From contig CAZRHH010000057.1 of NCBI GenBank assembly GCA_964599885.1, forward strand, positions 1-20,640: a DNA stretch of 20,640 bases, written 5' to 3'. A program made the position numbers and the translations under genes. Below are positions 1 through 6,351 of this stretch, piece by piece. Position 1 is the first letter of the stretch. Every line of letters begins with the position of its first letter. The notes below the pieces were generated by a model that worked only from the letters and a program-made list of their open reading frames with translations, made no database searches and was not told the DNA's origin. This DNA is from CAZRHH01 sp964599885. Its GTDB lineage: Bacteria > Chloroflexota > Dehalococcoidia > DSTF01 > JACRBR01.

Positions 1-98
1 ATCACTCCGGTGCCGAACGAAGTCAACGGGTGTGTCGTTTGGTTAACAATCACATGTCTCGTACTTGACGACGGAGCGAGCGCGTAGACCATCTTCAT
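1..98 (-). CDS. Possible start of an unknown gene running off the left edge
   Basis: An open frame starts with ATG at 98 (a second in-frame ATG is at 92) and runs leftward off the window, giving about 32 residues that begin MKMVYALAPSSS. The ATG overlaps the TGA at 97-95 that closes the frame ending EAIVSR, an ATGA arrangement typical of translational coupling. A GGGAGG-like purine run lies about 13 bases upstream. No family is recognisable from so short a piece. It lies downstream of the methyltransferase in the leftward gene series of the integrative element, so an element gene is the likeliest origin. It could also be chance open frame. Confidence 0.25.
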   Translation of the reverse strand, partial: MKMVYALAPSSSTRHVIVNQTTHPLTSFGTGV

Positions 99-294
99 CG
101 TGACACGATCGCCTCCCTGGCGGCCTCGACTGGCACGCTCCCGCCAACCGAGGCCGCCAACTCTCCTCGATCACCGCCCGCACGATCGCGAACAGCCCGA
201 CCTCGATGCAGCCGACGCAGGTGCCGTCGTCGCGCCGGCGGACATGCATCTGCGCGCCGCGTGCGTCCTTGCTGATCACGAACGGCTGAGGCAC
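43..294 (-). CDS. Small hypothetical protein overlapping the methyltransferase end, possibly frameshifted
   Basis: This frame starts with GTG at 294, overlapping the last codons of the methyltransferase, with a GGAAAGGTGG purine run just upstream. It encodes about 83 residues beginning MPQPFVISKDARG. The first 50 codons or so are strongly G/C in the third position, as expected for real coding here, and include VGCIEVGLFAIVRAVIEESW. Near position 140 the third-position bias moves to the next frame, which ends VPVEAAREAIVSR at 95. A one-base indel may therefore split one protein of about 65 residues. I recognise no family. The overlap with the methyltransferase suggests co-translation. Confidence 0.4.
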   Translation of the reverse strand: MPQPFVISKDARGAQMHVRRRDDGTCVGCIEVGLFAIVRAVIEESWRPRLAGACQSRPPGRRSCHDEDGLRARSVVKYETCDC

Positions 295-1520
295 TCCGCC
301 ACCTTTCCGGTGAACGATTCCCAGCGCGCCAACACGACGCTGCCATAGTGCGGGTCGAGTTCGGTGCCGTAGCAGACGCGCCCAGTGCGCTCGGCCGCGA
401 TCAGCGTCGAGCCGGAACCGAGGAACAAGTCGAGCACAACGTCGCCGGCGGAGGACGAGTTCTCGATTGCCTTCTCGACGAGCGCGAGCGGCTTCATCGT
501 CGGATGCGCCTCGTTGTCGGACGGACGGTCCACGTCCCACACGTCGCCCTGGTTGCGGGCGCCGTGCCACTGGTGCTTCGCGCCCTCGCGCCAGCCGAAC
601 CAGATCGGCTCGTACTGCCGCTGGTAGTCCGCCCGGCCGAGCGTGAAGCGATCCTTTCGCCAGATGATCGTGTCGCTCCAATGCCCGCCTTCCTCTTCGA
701 ACACGCGCGATACGAGCGGCAGTTCCTTGCTCGACATGCAGCAGTAGATCGCGCCGTCGACGTGCTGCAGCAGATTGCTCACCCAACCGCGGCAGAACGT
801 CTCGAACTGCTCGCGCGGCATCGCGTCGTTCTGGATGCGCCGCTTGCGCTGTCCCTGCTGCTGTCCTCCGTGATCGCCGTAGGCGACGTTGTAGGGCGGG
901 TCGGTGAAGCACATCGCTGCCCGCTTGCTATCGAGTAGCCGCGCCACCGCCGCCCTGTCGCCGGCATCGCCTATCAGCAACCGGTGGGCGCCCATCGCCC
1001 ACAGGTCGCCCGGTTGGGCGCGTGTGGCGGCACGTGCCGATTCCAGCGCGGCGTCCACGTCGAACGCTTCGACCTTCTCCCGTTTCTCGCGCACGTCGAG
1101 TGACTTCAACAGCTGGTCCAGTTCGTCCTCATCGAAGCCCGAGAGCGTCACGTCGAGATCGGCAACGGTCGACAGGTCCGCGACCAGGCGCGCGAGCAGT
1201 TCCTGATCCCACGAGCCACTGATCTTGTTGAGGGCGAGGTTGAGGACACGCGCCTGCTCGATCGTCACGTCGAGGAACGTCACCGGCACCGTTTTCATGC
1301 CGAGGCGCCGCGCTGCCAGCAACCGCTGGTGGCCGCCGATGACGATCCTGTCCTCGCGCCGCGCGAGTACCGGCTGGACGAACCCGTACTCGCGCAGGCT
1401 GCGGGTGAGCGATTCCAGTTCCGCGTCCGAGATGCGCCGCGGGTTGGCGGGATCAGGCTTCAGCTCGTCGATCGCGACGTGTTCGATCTGCAGCGGGGCG
1501 ACGGTCGTTGCCTTGGTCAT
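276..1520 (-). CDS. ParB-domain-fused DNA methyltransferase (N4-cytosine/N6-adenine, beta class)
   Basis: A 414-residue DNA methyltransferase of the type common in phages and integrative elements. Residues about 12-110 form a ParB/Srx-like nuclease-fold domain, with the signature GGHQRLLAA at 62-70. Residues about 165-414 form the methyltransferase: motif IV DPPY at 207-210 precedes the SAM-binding motif DLFLGSGST at 364-372, and this order defines the beta class of amino-methyltransferases. ATG at 1520 is preceded by GGAGAG at good spacing. No cognate restriction gene is visible, so it probably modifies element DNA to protect it or to regulate it. DPPY allows either N6-A or N4-C product, and the target site cannot be read from the sequence. 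It lies downstream of the primase and a repeat-rich spacer. Confidence 0.94.
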   Translation of the reverse strand: MTKATTVAPLQIEHVAIDELKPDPANPRRISDAELESLTRSLREYGFVQPVLARREDRIVIGGHQRLLAARRLGMKTVPVTFLDVTIEQARVLNLALNKISGSWDQELLARLVADLSTVADLDVTLSGFDEDELDQLLKSLDVREKREKVEAFDVDAALESARAATRAQPGDLWAMGAHRLLIGDAGDRAAVARLLDSKRAAMCFTDPPYNVAYGDHGGQQQGQRKRRIQNDAMPREQFETFCRGWVSNLLQHVDGAIYCCMSSKELPLVSRVFEEEGGHWSDTIIWRKDRFTLGRADYQRQYEPIWFGWREGAKHQWHGARNQGDVWDVDRPSDNEAHPTMKPLALVEKAIENSSSAGDVVLDLFLGSGSTLIAAERTGRVCYGTELDPHYGSVVLARWESFTGKVAECLSRS

Positions 1521-1533
1521 CAGCGTCTCTCCA

Positions 1534-1716
1534 TCACGATTCGGTCATGGTGTGCGGTCGCTTGGCAACCGCTAGGCAACCGGCGCGCCGCCAAGTGGGT
1601 TGGGGGCGGCGCGCTTGGCAGCCGCTACCCTTTAGGGGACCTGTTGCCAACCGCCAAGCGAGCTTTGAAACGTCGCTTGGCAACTGGTAGGCAACCTTCA
1701 CGTTGCCAACCGACAT
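1534..1716 (-). CDS. Possible 60-residue ORF across the repeat-rich spacer
   Basis: ATG at 1716 overlaps the TGA that would close the frame-corrected primase tail (TGATG), and AAGGAGGAAG sits just upstream, an excellent ribosome binding site. The frame runs 60 codons to 1534, ending just before the methyltransferase, and starts MSVGNVKVAYQLPSD. The product resembles no family I know and is Arg/Ala rich. The same DNA carries iterated TTGGCAAC/GTTGCCAA words, so the open frame may be a by-product of the repeats. The strong ribosome binding site is the main argument for it. Confidence 0.3.
   Translation of the reverse strand: MSVGNVKVAYQLPSDVSKLAWRLATGPLKGSGCQARRPQPTWRRAGCLAVAKRPHTMTES
1559..1714. 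repeat. Cluster of TTGGCAAC/GTTGCCAA iterated words (possible origin iterons or operator)
   Basis: Two 23-bp direct copies, 1559-1581 and 1674-1696, both read CGCTTGGCAAC, then four variable bases, then AGGCAACC; they differ at only two positions. A partial copy, CGCTTGGCAGCCGCTACCC, starts at 1612. Inverted copies are GTTGCCAACCGCCAAGCG at 1643-1660 and CGTTGCCAAC at 1701-1710. The cluster lies between the primase/helicase and the methyltransferase. Spaced direct and inverted words beside a replication gene suit iterons, while their place upstream of the methyltransferase would also suit an operator. Confidence 0.7.
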
Positions 1717-1796
1717 CACTCTTCCTCCTTGGGTAGCCGGTACGACTTGGCCCGCGTCGAACGATCCTCGTCGGCGATGAACTCGATCAATTGTCC
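1716..1796 (-). other. Out-of-frame C-terminal tail of the primase/helicase
   Basis: Just past the frame break this stretch encodes GQLIEFIADEDRSTRAKSYR and then LPKEEE before a TGA at 1718-1716. The preceding gene reads VKDRVRDLSR and then, in frame 0, RDN and stop. Adding one G in the AGGCGGG run near 1797-1802 joins them into a normal winged-helix-like ending (LSR-AGQLIEFIADE). The tail has typical codon use and ends in a charged segment, so it looks like true coding sequence displaced by a one-base deletion or by a sequencing error. Confidence 0.65.
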
Positions 1797-3553
1797 CGCC
1801 TTGACAGGTCACGGACGCGGTCTTTCACCGTGCGTTCGCCGGCGCTCGTTGCCAGCCGTACGCGCTCGACAAGCACCGATCCGCGCATGCCCGCTGCCCC
1901 GGCGTGAAACACCGGCGTCAGCACATCGTCGTCGCTGACCTTGCTTGCGGCGGTTCGCTCGCTCGCGTCGAAGTCGAGCGTCTCGCGATCGAACGTGAGC
2001 GTCAGTTCGGCGAGCCCTTCCTCGGCGTCCCGCACCTTCGTCCATTCCGCGATGAGCGTGTCGGGGGTCTTGTCCTTCTCGACGCTGAGACAGAAGCTCA
2101 GCCAACCAGCGAGGGCAGTTGAGCCGCGGATGCGGTCCGTACCGCTGTCGCGCTTGGTCAGCGGCGGCTTCTTGCGATCGTGATGCGCGGCGATCAGCGC
2201 GCAGTTGTGGCGTGCGATGATCACATCGAGCGTTGAACTTAAGAGCGCCGTCTCCCGTGAGTCGTTCTCGTCCCATGTGTGGGCGTTGCGCAGCGGGTCA
2301 AGGATCACCACCGCCGCGCGGGTCCTCAAGATCATGCGCTCCAGTTCGGCAATGTCATCAGGAGTCGCGAGGTTCAGTTGCATGAAGACCAGGAAGTACC
2401 GGCCGCGCGCTTCTGGTGCTGCGTCCGTCCAGACCTTCCTCAGCCGGCGCCGCAGGCCACGGCGCGACCCTTCCAACGCCACGTGCAACACGGTGCGCGG
2501 CTCCGGCACGGCAAAGCGTCCCAGGAAGGGCGTGCCTTCGCATAGTGATCGACCGAGCCGCAACAGGAGGTTCGTCTTGCCAATGCCCGTGCTACCGGCG
2601 ATGAATCCCTTCCCGTCGATCGGAAGGATCGCTCCGTCCTTGCCATCTCCCAGCACGACATCGAGCGGCGGGTCCTCGCCGTCGAGCCAGTCGTCGAGGC
2701 TCTGAATCGGCGTACTGCGTTGCAACGGCACGGCTTCGGTGTTCGCGGTATTGCGACGTGGCACTGCGTGCGCGATGAAGTAACGCACGATGTCATCGAC
2801 TTCGGTTCGCGACAACGGCGGTGTACAGATAGCGGCGTTGACGGCGTGCACGGCCGCGGCGAACGCCTCGGGCGCGACGCCCTCGACCCAGAACAATCCT
2901 GCGTAACTGGTGAGCGTTTGATGCCGGTCCCCGACGCCGACGTTGGCGGCTCCGTCGCGGTACGCCGGCTCCTCGCGCTCAACGGCCAGCGCGTAGCCGC
3001 ACGCGAACAACCGAGCACGGAGCCACTCGATCGGGTCTGTCACAGCCAGTGGTCCGACGTGGTCGGGACTCAGCCGCTTGTATGACCGCGGACCGACCCG
3101 GCTCGGCGGGACAACCACATATCCACCCATGGCCTTGAGGTCACCGAGGCCGCGGCCGTCAGCGAGCTTGAGCTTCGACGTTCGATGTCCGGGCGCGGTG
3201 AGCGCGATGTGCAGACCGCCACGCTGCGTGCGGACGACCTCCGTCAGGAGTGGCAGCTGGGGTTCGGCAAGCAGGGCTTCCGCGGCCTCGACCAGGTCGA
3301 TGTCGATGCGCGGAAGGTCGTCGGTGCGTTCGCCGATGTTCGCGTCGGGCCAGCGCCGCCACCATTGCTGAATCGTGTTGGGATCGCGCGACGCATCATT
3401 GAGGCCGTGTTTCGTGCGCGGATGCTTTCCCGGAGACGGGCAGTTGGACTTCTTCGGGCATGCGCACGTCCCAGTCGCGTCCGTCCACCACAAGGGAAGA
3501 ACGCACGCGCCCGCGAGCGCGCGCTTCAAGGCAGCTTCCAACAGCTCATTCAA
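1787..3553 (-). CDS. Bifunctional primase-polymerase/AAA helicase, replication protein of the element
   Basis: A 588-residue replication protein. The N-terminal prim-pol domain (about 5-190) has a CxCx5C cluster at C30, C32 and C38 followed by GKHPR, the family's usual zinc-like segment. It also has the acidic pair IDID (D84, D86) and GGYVVVPPS at 144-152. A RepA/RAD55-like ATPase domain follows, with Walker A GSTGIGKTN at 321-329 and Walker B VVILD at 416-420. The end looks like a winged helix but is cut short by a frame break; the likely true tail lies at 1716-1796. The start appears to be TTG at 3553, overlapping the stop of the upstream HTH gene by 8 bp. Such proteins prime and unwind DNA for autonomous replication of phage satellites and integrative elements. 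Confidence 0.9.
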   Translation of the reverse strand: MNELLEAALKRALAGACVLPLWWTDATGTCACPKKSNCPSPGKHPRTKHGLNDASRDPNTIQQWWRRWPDANIGERTDDLPRIDIDLVEAAEALLAEPQLPLLTEVVRTQRGGLHIALTAPGHRTSKLKLADGRGLGDLKAMGGYVVVPPSRVGPRSYKRLSPDHVGPLAVTDPIEWLRARLFACGYALAVEREEPAYRDGAANVGVGDRHQTLTSYAGLFWVEGVAPEAFAAAVHAVNAAICTPPLSRTEVDDIVRYFIAHAVPRRNTANTEAVPLQRSTPIQSLDDWLDGEDPPLDVVLGDGKDGAILPIDGKGFIAGSTGIGKTNLLLRLGRSLCEGTPFLGRFAVPEPRTVLHVALEGSRRGLRRRLRKVWTDAAPEARGRYFLVFMQLNLATPDDIAELERMILRTRAAVVILDPLRNAHTWDENDSRETALLSSTLDVIIARHNCALIAAHHDRKKPPLTKRDSGTDRIRGSTALAGWLSFCLSVEKDKTPDTLIAEWTKVRDAEEGLAELTLTFDRETLDFDASERTAASKVSDDDVLTPVFHAGAAGMRGSVLVERVRLATSAGERTVKDRVRDLSRRDN

Positions 3554-3749
3554 ACTCGACGCCCGTCCCCTCGGTATCGGACTCGAGTCGGCTCACGAAG
3601 TCGGCGAGATCAGACACGAGGATGCGGCGGGCGCCGCCAATTTTCACCGATCGTAATTGGCCTGTCCGGAGGAGTTCATACGTGATCGAGCGGCCGAGCC
3701 GGAGCCGGCGAGCCGCCTCACCGACATCGATGAGGAGCGTTTCACACAT
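3546..3749 (-). CDS. Excisionase/AlpA-like helix-turn-helix protein
   Basis: A 67-residue protein made of one winged HTH domain of the excisionase/MerR-like class. IDVGEAARRLRLGRSITYEL is the helix-turn-helix, and VKIGGARRILVSDLADFVSR is the wing and following helix. Proteins of this class act as recombination directionality factors or small regulators. I chose ATG at 3749 over an upstream in-frame TTG at 3779 because conserved sequence begins there and because it overlaps the stop of the preceding XRE gene (ATGTGTGA). It is transcribed away from the recombinase, with the primase immediately downstream. Whether it drives excision or regulates replication is not settled by sequence. Confidence 0.8.
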   Translation of the reverse strand: MCETLLIDVGEAARRLRLGRSITYELLRTGQLRSVKIGGARRILVSDLADFVSRLESDTEGTGVEFE

Positions 3750-3984
3750 CGGTGCTGCCGTCCCCACGCTCAATAACAAAAAGGGCGTCGAATTCGACGC
3801 CCAGGAATTGCTGTAGACGGACCCGGAGTTCAGGCGAGGGACACCTCAATCCCCGATGCAGTTGCGACATGTATCCGGACGACACCTTCACCGCCCTGGC
3901 GAGTCCATTTAGGGAGATGTTTCCTCGCGCCATCACAGTGGATAGTCGATCCCGTCGGACGTAGACTCGAACGCGGTGATGCAT
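3742..3984 (-). CDS. Small XRE-type HTH protein (Cro-like candidate)
   Basis: An 80-residue basic protein. NISLNGLARAVKVSSGYMSQ and the following LHRGLRCPSPELRVRLQQFL match the five-helix XRE fold, with recognition helix VSSGYMSQLHRG. It is the first gene of the leftward early operon and faces the rightward repressor gene across a 138-bp region. This geometry resembles a Cro/repressor switch. The start is ATG at 3984. No strong SD is visible (CACGAAAG lies upstream). Its end overlaps the excisionase-like gene. Role as Cro analogue is inferred from position and size. Confidence 0.75.
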   Translation of the reverse strand: MHHRVRVYVRRDRLSTVMARGNISLNGLARAVKVSSGYMSQLHRGLRCPSPELRVRLQQFLGVEFDALFVIERGDGSTDV

Positions 3985-4028
3985 CTTTCGTGCCCAGCGT
4001 CATCCTGTCGAACGCGTCTCACGGTGAG

Positions 4029-4056
4029 TATGTACGCCGGCCGAGATGGATCGCAA
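4029..4056 (-). promoter_or_regulatory. Candidate leftward early promoter
   Basis: On the minus strand, TTGCGA (4056-4051) lies 16 bases from TACATA (4034-4029), or 18 bases from CATACT two bases further on. It points at the leftward HTH gene starting at 3984. Its -35 box abuts the tandem 9-bp repeats, so a repressor bound there would block it. Matches to consensus are moderate. Confidence 0.38.
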
Positions 4057-4086
4057 CCACTTTCACCACTTTAAGCGATCGTGGTG
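4055..4086. promoter_or_regulatory. Candidate operator: tandem 9-bp repeats and an inverted CACCAC/GTGGTG pair
   Basis: AACCACTTT (4055-4063) is followed directly by CACCACTTT (4064-4072). CACCAC at 4064-4069 also pairs with GTGGTG at 4081-4086 as a 6-bp inverted repeat with an 11-bp spacer. The elements lie between the two divergent promoter candidates, the place expected for binding by the XRE repressor or the Cro-like protein. Confidence 0.45.
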
Positions 4087-4087
4087 C

Positions 4088-4116
4088 TTGCAAAACACAA
4101 TCAGTAGGCGTACCAT
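4088..4116 (+). promoter_or_regulatory. Candidate repressor promoter giving a leaderless transcript
   Basis: TTGCAA at 4088-4093 and TACCAT at 4111-4116 are separated by exactly 17 bases. A start site about seven bases past the -10 would fall at or next to the ATG at 4123. No SD sequence precedes that ATG (CCATGCCCGC), which agrees with leaderless translation, known from lambda cI transcribed from PRM. Confidence 0.5.
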
Positions 4117-4122
4117 GCCCGC

Positions 4123-4515
4123 ATGAGCGAAATCGGGATCTACCTCAAGGAACTCCGCACGAGCAAGCGCTTCTCCTTGCGCGAAGCCGCCGAGCAGGCC
4201 GGACTAAGCAACGCATACCTGTCTCAGATCGAGACCGGCCAGCGAGGTATCCCCGCTGCCAAGCACCTTCGGCGATTGGCAATCCTCTACGAGGTACCGG
4301 TCCGGGATCTGTTCGAACGTGCGGGCTATCTGGACGAGCCAGAACTGCATGAGAGTGAGGAAGCGCAAATCAACCGGGCATTTGAGTTCGTCATGGCGGA
4401 CGCCCGGTTTCAAGCGGGCACTAGGGTGAAGGAGGGGCTGAGCATGGAGGCGAAGCGTTACATCATCGGCGTCTACGAGAGCGTCACGGGCGCGAGACTG
4501 TTGGGCCTGAAATGA
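4123..4515 (+). CDS. XRE-family repressor-like regulator
   Basis: A 130-residue regulator. The N-terminal XRE HTH domain (about 5-62) includes SLREAAEQAGLSNAYLSQIE followed by TGQRGIPAAKHLRRLA. The remaining part, about 65 residues, includes a helical segment EAQINRAFEFVMADARFQAG, likely for dimerisation. It lacks a LexA-like protease domain, so induction by RecA-driven self-cleavage is not indicated. It is probably the element's maintenance repressor, acting on the divergent region just upstream. The start lacks an SD and may be leaderless. Its stop overlaps the next small ORF (ATGA). Confidence 0.9.
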   Translation: MSEIGIYLKELRTSKRFSLREAAEQAGLSNAYLSQIETGQRGIPAAKHLRRLAILYEVPVRDLFERAGYLDEPELHESEEAQINRAFEFVMADARFQAGTRVKEGLSMEAKRYIIGVYESVTGARLLGLK

Positions 4516-4697
4516 CAGATCTCGTCCGTCGACTATGCGATCACCTACTCGATACCTACGGCGATATGAGGCTCGTGAGCCCGGAAGTGTTTGCGAATGC
4601 GCTCCGGTTCGTGGGAGAGATTCCCGATGACGCGCCGTCGCTCGCGGCTCGAAGCTCTGTACGTCTTGGCCGTGACGACCGGGATGCGGCAGGGTGA
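4512..4697 (+). CDS. Small ORF coupled to the repressor, overlapping the recombinase
   Basis: ATG at 4512 overlaps the repressor stop in an ATGA arrangement. The frame encodes 61 residues beginning MTDLVRRLCDHLLDTYGDMR and overlaps the recombinase start by 71 bases in another frame. The first 40 residues look like normal coding sequence; the rest (SSVRLGRDDRDAAG) is the out-of-frame reading of recombinase codons. It may be the start of a gene whose remainder was lost when the recombinase catalytic domain was joined here. No family recognised. Confidence 0.4.
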   Translation: MTDLVRRLCDHLLDTYGDMRLVSPEVFANALRFVGEIPDDAPSLAARSSVRLGRDDRDAAG

Positions 4698-5220
4698 AAT
4701 TCTGGGACTGCGCTGGCGTGACGTAGATGTCGATCAAGGGATGGTGCAGGTCCGCGGCTCCATGCAGGCTCTCAAGGGCGTTGGACTTCACATCGCCGAG
4801 CCGAAGACGGCGGGATCGAGACGCCATGTGATGCTATCGCAGAGGCCCATCGAGGCGTTGCGCCGTCACCGCGTCGCGCAGGCCGCGGAACGACTCCGCG
4901 CTGGCGCAGGTTGGGAGGATAACGACCTGGTCTTTGCCAACGAGGTGGGCCGACCTATCGCCGCCGGAAATCTGCTGCGGAGATCGTTCGAGCCGCTGCT
5001 GAAGAGCGCGGGATTGCCACGCATCCGCTTCCACGACCTCCGGCACACGTCCGCAACGCTCTTGCTTGGGCAGGGCGTCCACCCGAAGATCGTCTCCGAG
5101 ATGCTCGGGCATTCGAAGATCACGACGACACTCGACCTGTACAGCCACGTCACGCCGACCATGCAACGTGAGGCGGTACGGGCCTTTGATGCGATCCTCA
5201 CTGCGGGTGGTCGTCCATAA
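4627..5220 (+). CDS. Tyrosine recombinase, catalytic domain only
   Basis: This encodes a 197-residue phage-type integrase. All catalytic residues are present: R21 (TTGMRQGE), K60 (AEPKTAGSRR), H136 and R139 (HDLRH), H162 (LGHSK) and the nucleophile Y172 (LDLYSH). The arm-binding and core-binding domains (usually about 170 residues before this) are missing, and no frame upstream encodes them. ATG at 4627 has GGGAGAGA six bases upstream, so the short form could be made as it stands. An in-frame ATG at 4591 is the alternative. A terminator hairpin and a tRNA 3' fragment follow, the usual integrase/attachment-site order. Recombination activity without the core-binding domain is doubtful, so it may be a remnant. 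Confidence 0.9.
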   Translation: MTRRRSRLEALYVLAVTTGMRQGEILGLRWRDVDVDQGMVQVRGSMQALKGVGLHIAEPKTAGSRRHVMLSQRPIEALRRHRVAQAAERLRAGAGWEDNDLVFANEVGRPIAAGNLLRRSFEPLLKSAGLPRIRFHDLRHTSATLLLGQGVHPKIVSEMLGHSKITTTLDLYSHVTPTMQREAVRAFDAILTAGGRP

Positions 5221-5231
5221 CCGTCCGCAGC

Positions 5232-5254
5232 GGTTGCTGTCAGCGTTGCTGTCA
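5232..5254. repeat. First copy of a 23-bp direct repeat
   Basis: GGTTGCTGTCAGCG followed by TTGCTGTCA, starting 12 bases after the recombinase stop. It recurs without change at 5460-5482, beyond the tRNA fragment. The unit itself contains TTGCTGTCA twice. Confidence 0.8.
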
Positions 5255-5272
5255 GCGGCTCCCTAAAACGCA

Positions 5273-5298
5273 GAATCGGCGCCCGAAAGCGCCGATTT
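5273..5298. terminator. Hairpin terminator after the recombinase
   Basis: AATCGGCGC (5274-5282) pairs perfectly with GCGCCGATT (5289-5297) around the loop CCGAAA, with a G-T pair extending the stem. The following TTTCGATTCT is only weakly T-rich. It sits about 50 bases past the recombinase stop and just before the tRNA fragment, so it would end recombinase transcription. Confidence 0.6.
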
Positions 5299-5311
5299 CG
5301 ATTCTACAGAA

Positions 5312-5361
5312 TGGTCCTAGGGGCGGGATTCGAACCTGCGATACACGGTTTTACAGGTCGT
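5312..5361 (-). other. 3' half of a tRNA gene, probable attachment-site remnant
   Basis: Read on the minus strand, the layout is that of a tRNA 3' half: CCA end (5314-5312), discriminator A, 3' acceptor strand CCCTAGG (5322-5316), T-arm with loop TTCGAAT, a 5-nt variable loop, and a 7-nt anticodon loop CTGTAAA (anticodon GTA if genuine). The T-stem has one A-C mismatch. The 5' half is absent: the matching CCTAGGG is not found near 5381-5387, and the anticodon stem pairs poorly. Tyrosine recombinases commonly use tRNA 3' ends as attachment sites, which fits its place after the recombinase. Class-I geometry with a GTA anticodon would be odd for bacterial tRNA-Tyr, so the anticodon part may come from the element. 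Confidence 0.65.
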
Positions 5362-5459
5362 GTCCGTTCGTCCGCAGTTATCCACGAGCGTGCGCCCACG
5401 CGAGGAATCGCGAGTCGCTATTCCACCACCGTCCGCGAATGTGCGCGCTTATCCGTGCG

Positions 5460-5482
5460 GGTTGCTGTCAGCGTTGCTGTCA
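5460..5482. repeat. Second copy of the 23-bp direct repeat
   Basis: Identical to 5232-5254 and in the same orientation, 228 bp away on the far side of the tRNA fragment. The DNA just before it also has GTCCGC and TTATCC words similar to those near 5371-5384 (TCCGCAGTTATCCA). These could be arm-type recombinase sites, or the leftover end of a second related element. Confidence 0.8.
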
Positions 5483-5934
5483 TATGCCCGGGGAGGCTGG
5501 GCGCGAAGACAATTGCGGTGGCTTCCGGCGGGAAGTTGAAAGGAACTCTCGAGTTTGGCCGCCTGCCAGTCGAGTTCGCCGGAGAGGAATGCCTTCAAGG
5601 GACCTGACTCCGGTCGTTGCAACAGATCGCCTGTCATCGTGGACGGATTATCTCACACCGAAAACACCATCCGTCAAGACGGCAGTTTTCGAGCCGATAG
5701 CGCGAGGCTGGAGGTGTGCGCCTATGAGTTAGTTCGTCCTACAACGAATCGTTGACGGCGTGCCTAGCCGAGGCTAACAACGCGGGTCGCATAACGTAGA
5801 TTGTGCGACGCGAACGATACTCCATGACGGTGGCAGACTTCCTTGAGAAAGGCCCCTGCAACCGAATCATCGTTCCCGTTTGTGTGGCCAGCGCCCACGC
5901 GGGAACAACGATTCTATGTCCAGCCACGTGCACG
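5483..5934. other. Non-coding stretch, no gene recognised
   Basis: About 450 bases between the attachment region and the RHS-associated gene. Open frames on both strands are short and do not look like protein families. I see no RNA gene, clear promoter or repeat. It may be decayed sequence from the junction of the element with the RHS locus. Confidence 0.5.
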
Positions 5935-6351
5935 CTACGGTGAGCGCGTTGAACCCGCATTGTCGATCCTCGAAACCACTTTTTGCAGCTCCTCGTACCA
6001 CAGGCTTGACCGCGCGACCGATACCACGTAGGCGCCTCGCTCACCGAGCATGAGCCGAATGGTGCCGAACGGTTGAAGCCGGTCAGTGCTCGCGCTGGGC
6101 GGTGACACCTGCACGATCTCGGTAGTTTCGATCGCTTCCCTCCAATGGGTCCAAGGCATCGGGACGATAGTGGGCGATACTCCCCTCGTGAAACAGAGGC
6201 GTTGGTCTGTAAGAGTGAGTATTCCCATCCTTGAACGGTTGAGCGATCCAAACGCACCAGCCTCTTGCAGTAACAATACCTCTCCGTTCCTCAGCCGAGG
6301 AGTTTGCGGCTTCGAGAGTATGTCTATAACGCGATCGAGGAACTTACTCAT
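5935..6351 (-). CDS. Small PH/GRAM-like protein overlapping the RHS tail (candidate immunity gene)
   Basis: A 138-residue soluble protein with no signal peptide or membrane segment. The pattern GEVLLLQEAGAFGSL, then GILTLTDQRLCFTR, then TIRLMLGERGAYVVSV resembles the strand order of GRAM/PH-like domains (residues about 23-110), with a closing helix SLWYEELQKVVSRI. This resemblance is by eye and weak. ATG at 6351 lies inside the end of the RHS tail (ATGAGTAA), so the two are translationally coupled. In RHS and other polymorphic toxin loci the gene directly after the toxin tail usually encodes the immunity protein, so that role is the natural hypothesis, based on position only. Confidence 0.6.
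   Translation of the reverse strand: MSKFLDRVIDILSKPQTPRLRNGEVLLLQEAGAFGSLNRSRMGILTLTDQRLCFTRGVSPTIVPMPWTHWREAIETTEIVQVSPPSASTDRLQPFGTIRLMLGERGAYVVSVARSSLWYEELQKVVSRIDNAGSTRSP

Noticed and set aside
43..912. Long minus-strand open frame of 289 codons over the methyltransferase
   Set aside because: From 912 to 294 it is a shadow of the methyltransferase: the product is Arg-rich low-complexity sequence with no motif. Only the part after 294 has coding character.
348..938. Plus-strand open frame opposite the methyltransferase
   Set aside because: Antisense to a gene with clear DPPY and SAM motifs; high GC makes long antisense frames common.
5311..5607. 98-codon plus-strand frame starting MVLGAGFEPAIHGF
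   Set aside because: This reading is the antisense of a tRNA 3' end (GFEPA comes from the T-arm), a well-known spurious ORF beside integrases.
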